Assembly: GCF_000614025.1 (NCBI RefSeq)
Contig: NZ_BAKF01000019.1
Location: forward strand, 1-43,629
Origin: Prevotella aurantiaca JCM 15754
GTDB lineage: Bacteria; Bacteroidota; Bacteroidia; Bacteroidales; Bacteroidaceae
Direction of reading: 5' to 3'
Length of the DNA stretch: 43,629 nt
Program-made: the position numbers and the translations under genes
Part shown: piece by piece, positions 39,813-43,629 of the stretch
How positions within the stretch are numbered: the first letter of the stretch is position 1
Layout: every line of letters begins with the position of its first letter
Notes under the pieces: generated by a model
The model's input: the letters and a program-made list of their open reading frames with translations, nothing else
What the model was told of the DNA's origin: nothing
Databases searched by the model: none

Positions 39813-42800
39813 TTATTCTTTAGTTTCTATTGGCTTTTCTATTTTTTTTATTTTGTCTGTTGTTTCTTTGGTTTTATCCTTTAGCTGATTGGCAATACCA
39901 AGTCCTTTTTCTTCCGAATTATTCGCTGTATAAAGACTGAATGGCTTAATATTTGCGAATTCTATTTTGTTGTGCATTGGGTATTGGTTGTGTGAAAAGG
40001 CATTTCGTACAGCAATAAGAAAGTCTACATCATTTTGAAACCTTGCTTTGTCTGCCTCGTCTTTACCCTCCAACCAACTATTAAGCATTTCACTGAACTT
40101 GTTGGTTGGCAAATCTTTATATTTATTTATCAGCTTTTCTTCTAACGCCAACATATCTTGGATAATTTCTATTCTTGCTTCTTGATATTCTCCGAGTTCA
40201 TATTCTACACGTAACTTACTGATAGGATTTCTCTTCGATTCTGCTTCAGAGTTAGTTTTAACGAACGAGAATAAACCATTAAGTCTGCGGTCTTTTACCA
40301 AAGCTTTGAAGTTTCCTTGTTTTAAAAGCTTGGTTTCAGCCTCTTTTATATAAATGGTATGCAAAGGTTTATCCTTTACTATTTTGTGGGAATCGTCAAT
40401 TTCGTACACCGTAACAGGTAGTTCCATCGGCATTACTCTGTTCAGAATATTGTTCTTTTCCTTTTTTGCTGTGTCTGTATCAATATTATTTAAGCGTAGC
40501 TTTTTCAATTCTTCAATATTGAGTTCGTCTATTTTCAGTTTATCAATCAGTTCCTTACACAACAGCCACGTTACGATGTCTTGGTTTCGTACAAGTCGTA
40601 ATTCTCGCTCGAACTTATTCCAAGATTGAAATTCAAGATAAGAACGAAATTCTTCTTTATCCTTTTCCGTCAACTTCTTGGACTTTATTTTTTCTTTATA
40701 ACCCTTGAACTTGTCTTTCTTTTTATCCCACAGTTCTATACGTTCCTCACGATGTAAGAAATCCTTTTCTTTGGGTTTGTGTATATTGCCCACATTGTAA
40801 GGAAAGTTGTAAAATGGCTGTACGCAGTCGTTAATTTCTTTTTGGGTATCTTCTTTAAAATTTTCTTCTTTGTCTTTAAAATATTCTTCTTTGAAGAACA
40901 AGGGTATTACCTTTGTAACCAAGCCGACTCTGTCGAGGGCTTCGACTTTCTCGTATTCCTTAGAATTGTTCTGATGCCTTTTAAACCATTCTCTGATAGG
41001 TTCTGTAAAGATACCACGTGGCAGATTAAAGCCATTCTTCCACCCTTGCACCAATGTTTCTCGGTTGGTCTTTGGCTCTTTAAGCTTAAGGAAATATTGG
41101 TTCTTCTTCCAATCTTCAGGCTTTAGCTTATTTAGAAATTCTATCTTTTTTGTCAGATAACTATAATAGAATGTTAAGATATTATTACATTCTTCCCACT
41201 TCGTCCATTTTAAGAAAGGGTGGGGATTGTTACTTTCTATGAGATTAACTTGTCTGAAGTAACGAGTGGGTTTTTCTTCATTATTATAAAGCGCAAGGGA
41301 GCGTTGCAGCATTTGATATTCTGTGCTGTTGGCTTTACTATTGTTAAGTGGTTTACCCTCATTGTCTTTTTGAACAGGCTGAAAGCGCATCATATCATTT
41401 ACCAGCCATCTGGCAATCTCGCCAGATTTCAAGAGTTTTACATTTCTTCCGTCATCTTCTTTTTCTTTTTGTGTTTGTTTTTCAAGAGTAGCAAGCAGTT
41501 TCTTGGTATCCTTTACCATTTCCTTTTGCTTGCGTTTCGCCTCTTTTACCATATCTTTATGCTCGTCGTACAAAATGGCAACCATCTGTTTGGGCAGATG
41601 TCTTTTGGGGATTCCTTTGTCCGCACAGTATTTTTCTAAATCGTCTATGTTGTTTATCTCACCATTGGCAAAAGCATCATAGAGTTTAAATATATTTCTG
41701 ATTTCTCTTTTGATAAAGCCTTCTACTATACTTGCGTTTATCTCGTCATTATTAGGCTTTTCCTTCTTTAACAACAGATAGTAGAACATCATTGGCAAAA
41801 GTTCGTGTACGCTCAAGAAAGCTTCTGCTTGGTATTGCTTATCAAGTTTATACTTGCTTTTTTCATTATTTTCGTCATTTGTTTTGAGCGATGGCCAAAT
41901 TTCCTTGTTACCATTCCTAAACCTAATGCCAATCTTTTGGTTCTCCAAATGATAATGGGGTGTGGTTTCCGAGATATATCGTTTGTTTGAAGTTTCGTAA
42001 GTATCTAAGTCTTTTACGATTGCTTTCCATTCATCGGGGCGATTCTGTTTGGCGAACTCTTGTATGCGTTCAAAACCATAAAGTTTATGCGTAAGGTGGC
42101 GGTCTTCTTTTTGACCACCAATTAGTTTCTTATAAATAGAGAAGTGATAGGTGCCTAAATCTATTTGGAAACGAAGATTTTTGAATATCTCGTTATAGTC
42201 GAAATAACGCAATACAAAGTAAGGGAAACGATCTTGGTGCCTTATCAATGTGTTTTTGAAAGGCTCTTGCTCTGCATTGTAGTCCTCGTCTGCGGGGTCG
42301 AAGGGGACTTTGAACTTTTCTCTGTCATCTCCTTGCAGGCGTTCATACAACGATTTAGGGCAACGAATCAGTTCGTTGAGCATATCGAGCAAAATCCAAT
42401 CTTGTGTTTGCGTGCTTTCCAATCGAAGTTTTGGCATGAGTATTCGGCTTCTGCAAAATACCTCGTGGGTCATTTTCTTTTTGTTTTCTAGATTGTCTTT
42501 AAAGCCATTAAGCTTTTGCTGCATCCATATTGCATCTTTCTTTTCAAGGAATAAGGAAACAAAGAAGAGCAAACCGCTTTCAGTTATGTTTCCTTCGTTA
42601 TCTGCAAAAGAGTATTTGAATTGTCCTTTTCTGTCAAGATGTTTAAAGTCTTCGTCAGGGTTAATATCTTTGTTATGTTGGTAATCATTTATCACTAACT
42701 GGATATTGTTGCCAAAGATATTATACATCTTTTCCAATAATCCTTCCTCAAACTCTGGCTCTTTTGAAAATTCAGAATACTTGTAATGAGAATAATAGTT

Positions 42801-43187
42801 TCTTGCTTCTTGAAGCTTGTCTAAAAAGAGGAATAAACAATCCTTTAGGCTTTCAAGTGATTGTGCTTCGGCTTGTTTTTCTTGTTTTACTTCTTTCTTA
42901 TCTTCTTTGTTTTTGGTGTATATTGCAGTTTCCAAGAATGGGAAGTGTTTTGTCATCAGTTCTCTTAACCGAGCTTTCTGATTAAGGTCTTTATTACCTT
43001 TTTGCCAAAGAGTTTTGATATCTAATACCTTCTCGTCATTGTCGATTTCTCGTATTTCCAGTAGCTTGTTAATATGGTTGATTGTAATATAGACATTGTG
43101 GCGTGCCAAATTAAGGAACGCCGCCCAAAAATGCTTATCTTTTAACTCGTAGCTAATTGAGCCTGTGGTTTTCTTGTCGTCTTCCAT
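39813..43187 (-). CDS. cas13b: Cas13b, RNA-guided RNase of type VI-B CRISPR
   Basis: 1124 aa, the usual size. Cas13b processes its own crRNA and, when bound to target RNA, cleaves target and bystander RNA by two HEPN domains. HEPN1 motif RNYYSH (Arg129, His134) and HEPN2 motif RNAFSH (Arg1061, His1066) are intact. The N-terminal MEDDKKTTGSISYELKDKHF, FLNLARHNVYIT and the C-terminal GLGIANQLKDKTK match Prevotella intermedia Cas13b as I remember it. The central regions are Lys/Glu-rich as in relatives. Probable operon cas13b-csx28-array on the minus strand. There are no adaptation genes nearby, so new spacers must come from cas1/cas2 elsewhere. Confidence 0.97.
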   Translation of the reverse strand: MEDDKKTTGSISYELKDKHFWAAFLNLARHNVYITINHINKLLEIREIDNDEKVLDIKTLWQKGNKDLNQKARLRELMTKHFPFLETAIYTKNKEDKKEVKQEKQAEAQSLESLKDCLFLFLDKLQEARNYYSHYKYSEFSKEPEFEEGLLEKMYNIFGNNIQLVINDYQHNKDINPDEDFKHLDRKGQFKYSFADNEGNITESGLLFFVSLFLEKKDAIWMQQKLNGFKDNLENKKKMTHEVFCRSRILMPKLRLESTQTQDWILLDMLNELIRCPKSLYERLQGDDREKFKVPFDPADEDYNAEQEPFKNTLIRHQDRFPYFVLRYFDYNEIFKNLRFQIDLGTYHFSIYKKLIGGQKEDRHLTHKLYGFERIQEFAKQNRPDEWKAIVKDLDTYETSNKRYISETTPHYHLENQKIGIRFRNGNKEIWPSLKTNDENNEKSKYKLDKQYQAEAFLSVHELLPMMFYYLLLKKEKPNNDEINASIVEGFIKREIRNIFKLYDAFANGEINNIDDLEKYCADKGIPKRHLPKQMVAILYDEHKDMVKEAKRKQKEMVKDTKKLLATLEKQTQKEKEDDGRNVKLLKSGEIARWLVNDMMRFQPVQKDNEGKPLNNSKANSTEYQMLQRSLALYNNEEKPTRYFRQVNLIESNNPHPFLKWTKWEECNNILTFYYSYLTKKIEFLNKLKPEDWKKNQYFLKLKEPKTNRETLVQGWKNGFNLPRGIFTEPIREWFKRHQNNSKEYEKVEALDRVGLVTKVIPLFFKEEYFKDKEENFKEDTQKEINDCVQPFYNFPYNVGNIHKPKEKDFLHREERIELWDKKKDKFKGYKEKIKSKKLTEKDKEEFRSYLEFQSWNKFERELRLVRNQDIVTWLLCKELIDKLKIDELNIEELKKLRLNNIDTDTAKKEKNNILNRVMPMELPVTVYEIDDSHKIVKDKPLHTIYIKEAETKLLKQGNFKALVKDRRLNGLFSFVKTNSEAESKRNPISKLRVEYELGEYQEARIEIIQDMLALEEKLINKYKDLPTNKFSEMLNSWLEGKDEADKARFQNDVDFLIAVRNAFSHNQYPMHNKIEFANIKPFSLYTANNSEEKGLGIANQLKDKTKETTDKIKKIEKPIETKE

Positions 43188-43629
43188 TTTTCACTATGTA
43201 ATATATTGGTTCTTAAAATTCTAACTTTAAAATCTTATTAGCTTTTGAGCTATGAAAGATTTCTTTAGGATTCGAGCAATTGTAACATTTAATAATCTTA
43301 GCATTGAGATTTAAGATAGATAAATATACAAATAATAGGACAAATTTACAAATAATATTAGAAAAATAAAAATATTCGTAAATAAATTGTATATACTGCT
43401 TATTTTAATTTGTAATATCTACCCATTTAATCATACAAAATACAAAAAAAAGAAGTTTAAGGTTAAAAACTGAAAGCTGAGTAAGGAAAAACTTATTCTT
43501 ATAATCCGACGCACCAGAGTTTTCAAAAGCATATAATATAATAAGGTGTAAAAAACGTTTGATGTGTTAACTAACTTGAATTTTTAAATTTCCTATAAAA
43601 TTTTTCTTGCAAAAGTTTGGAGCGTGTCG
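43188..43629. other. Upstream region of cas13b
   Basis: About 440 AT-rich bases to the window end without a supported gene. TAAATTTG on the minus strand (43341-43348) is a candidate -7 element about 155 bases before the cas13b start; no -33 TTTG is placed correctly. Promoter assignment is weak. Confidence 0.4.

Noticed and set aside
40354..42985. Several plus-strand frames of 60 to 140 codons opposite cas13b
   Set aside because: They are rich in Phe, Leu and Ser as expected from the complement of Lys/Glu-rich coding sequence, and have no independent support.
1..43629. tRNA, rRNA, transposase or phage genes
   Set aside because: I looked for conserved tRNA arms, transposase signatures and phage structural genes and found none I could support.

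Overview
The window looks like the chromosome of a low-GC Prevotella, most likely of the P. intermedia group. The reasons are a very AT-rich composition, promoters of the Bacteroidota type (TAnnTTTGC just upstream of genes), lipoproteins and a C-terminal tail typical of type IX secretion, a BspA-like surface protein, and a type VI-B CRISPR locus whose Cas13b and 36-nt repeat closely resemble those I know from P. intermedia. The species call is inference; no 16S rRNA or tRNA gene was seen.

Region 1 (about 45 to 24,500) is a long array of about 35 small, mostly unrelated genes on both strands. Several belong to recognisable polymorphic-toxin immunity families: SMI1/KNR4 (SUKH) proteins, two Imm26-like proteins, Imm10-like, Imm11-like, Imm30-like and NTF2-like proteins, a leucine-rich-repeat protein and small membrane proteins. 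No intact toxin is present. Scattered between them are short, frameshifted, start-less coding fragments that end a few bases before an immunity-type gene. I read these as decayed C-terminal tails of toxins that stayed attached to their cognate immunity genes. The array also carries duplicated and chimeric immunity genes, a shared promoter/leader repeat in both orientations, and a family of AT-rich palindromes.

Region 2 (24,900 to 28,820) holds an umuD-umuC SOS mutagenesis operon. Directly after umuC lies a 1.87-kb segment with a rhuM-family gene and a small secreted protein. It is flanked by a perfect 30-bp direct repeat of the umuC 3' end, which suggests integration at that site. Downstream of the right-hand repeat lie an AT-rich stretch and a strong terminator.

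Region 3 (28,870 to 38,630) is an envelope and secretion region: four lipoprotein genes with pairwise similarity, a 524-aa secreted protein with a probable type IX sorting tail, a frameshifted BspA-like protein, a small helical protein, a secreted histidine acid phosphatase and a small acidic protein interrupted by a stop codon. It closes with a perfect palindromic terminator.

Region 4 (38,810 to 43,190) is a compact type VI-B2 CRISPR system read on the minus strand: cas13b (1124 aa, two intact HEPN RxxxxH motifs), csx28 four bases later, then a six-repeat array 60 bases after csx28. No cas1 or cas2 is present in the window. Cas13b would use the crRNAs to cleave RNA, and Csx28 is known as a membrane-acting enhancer of that defence.
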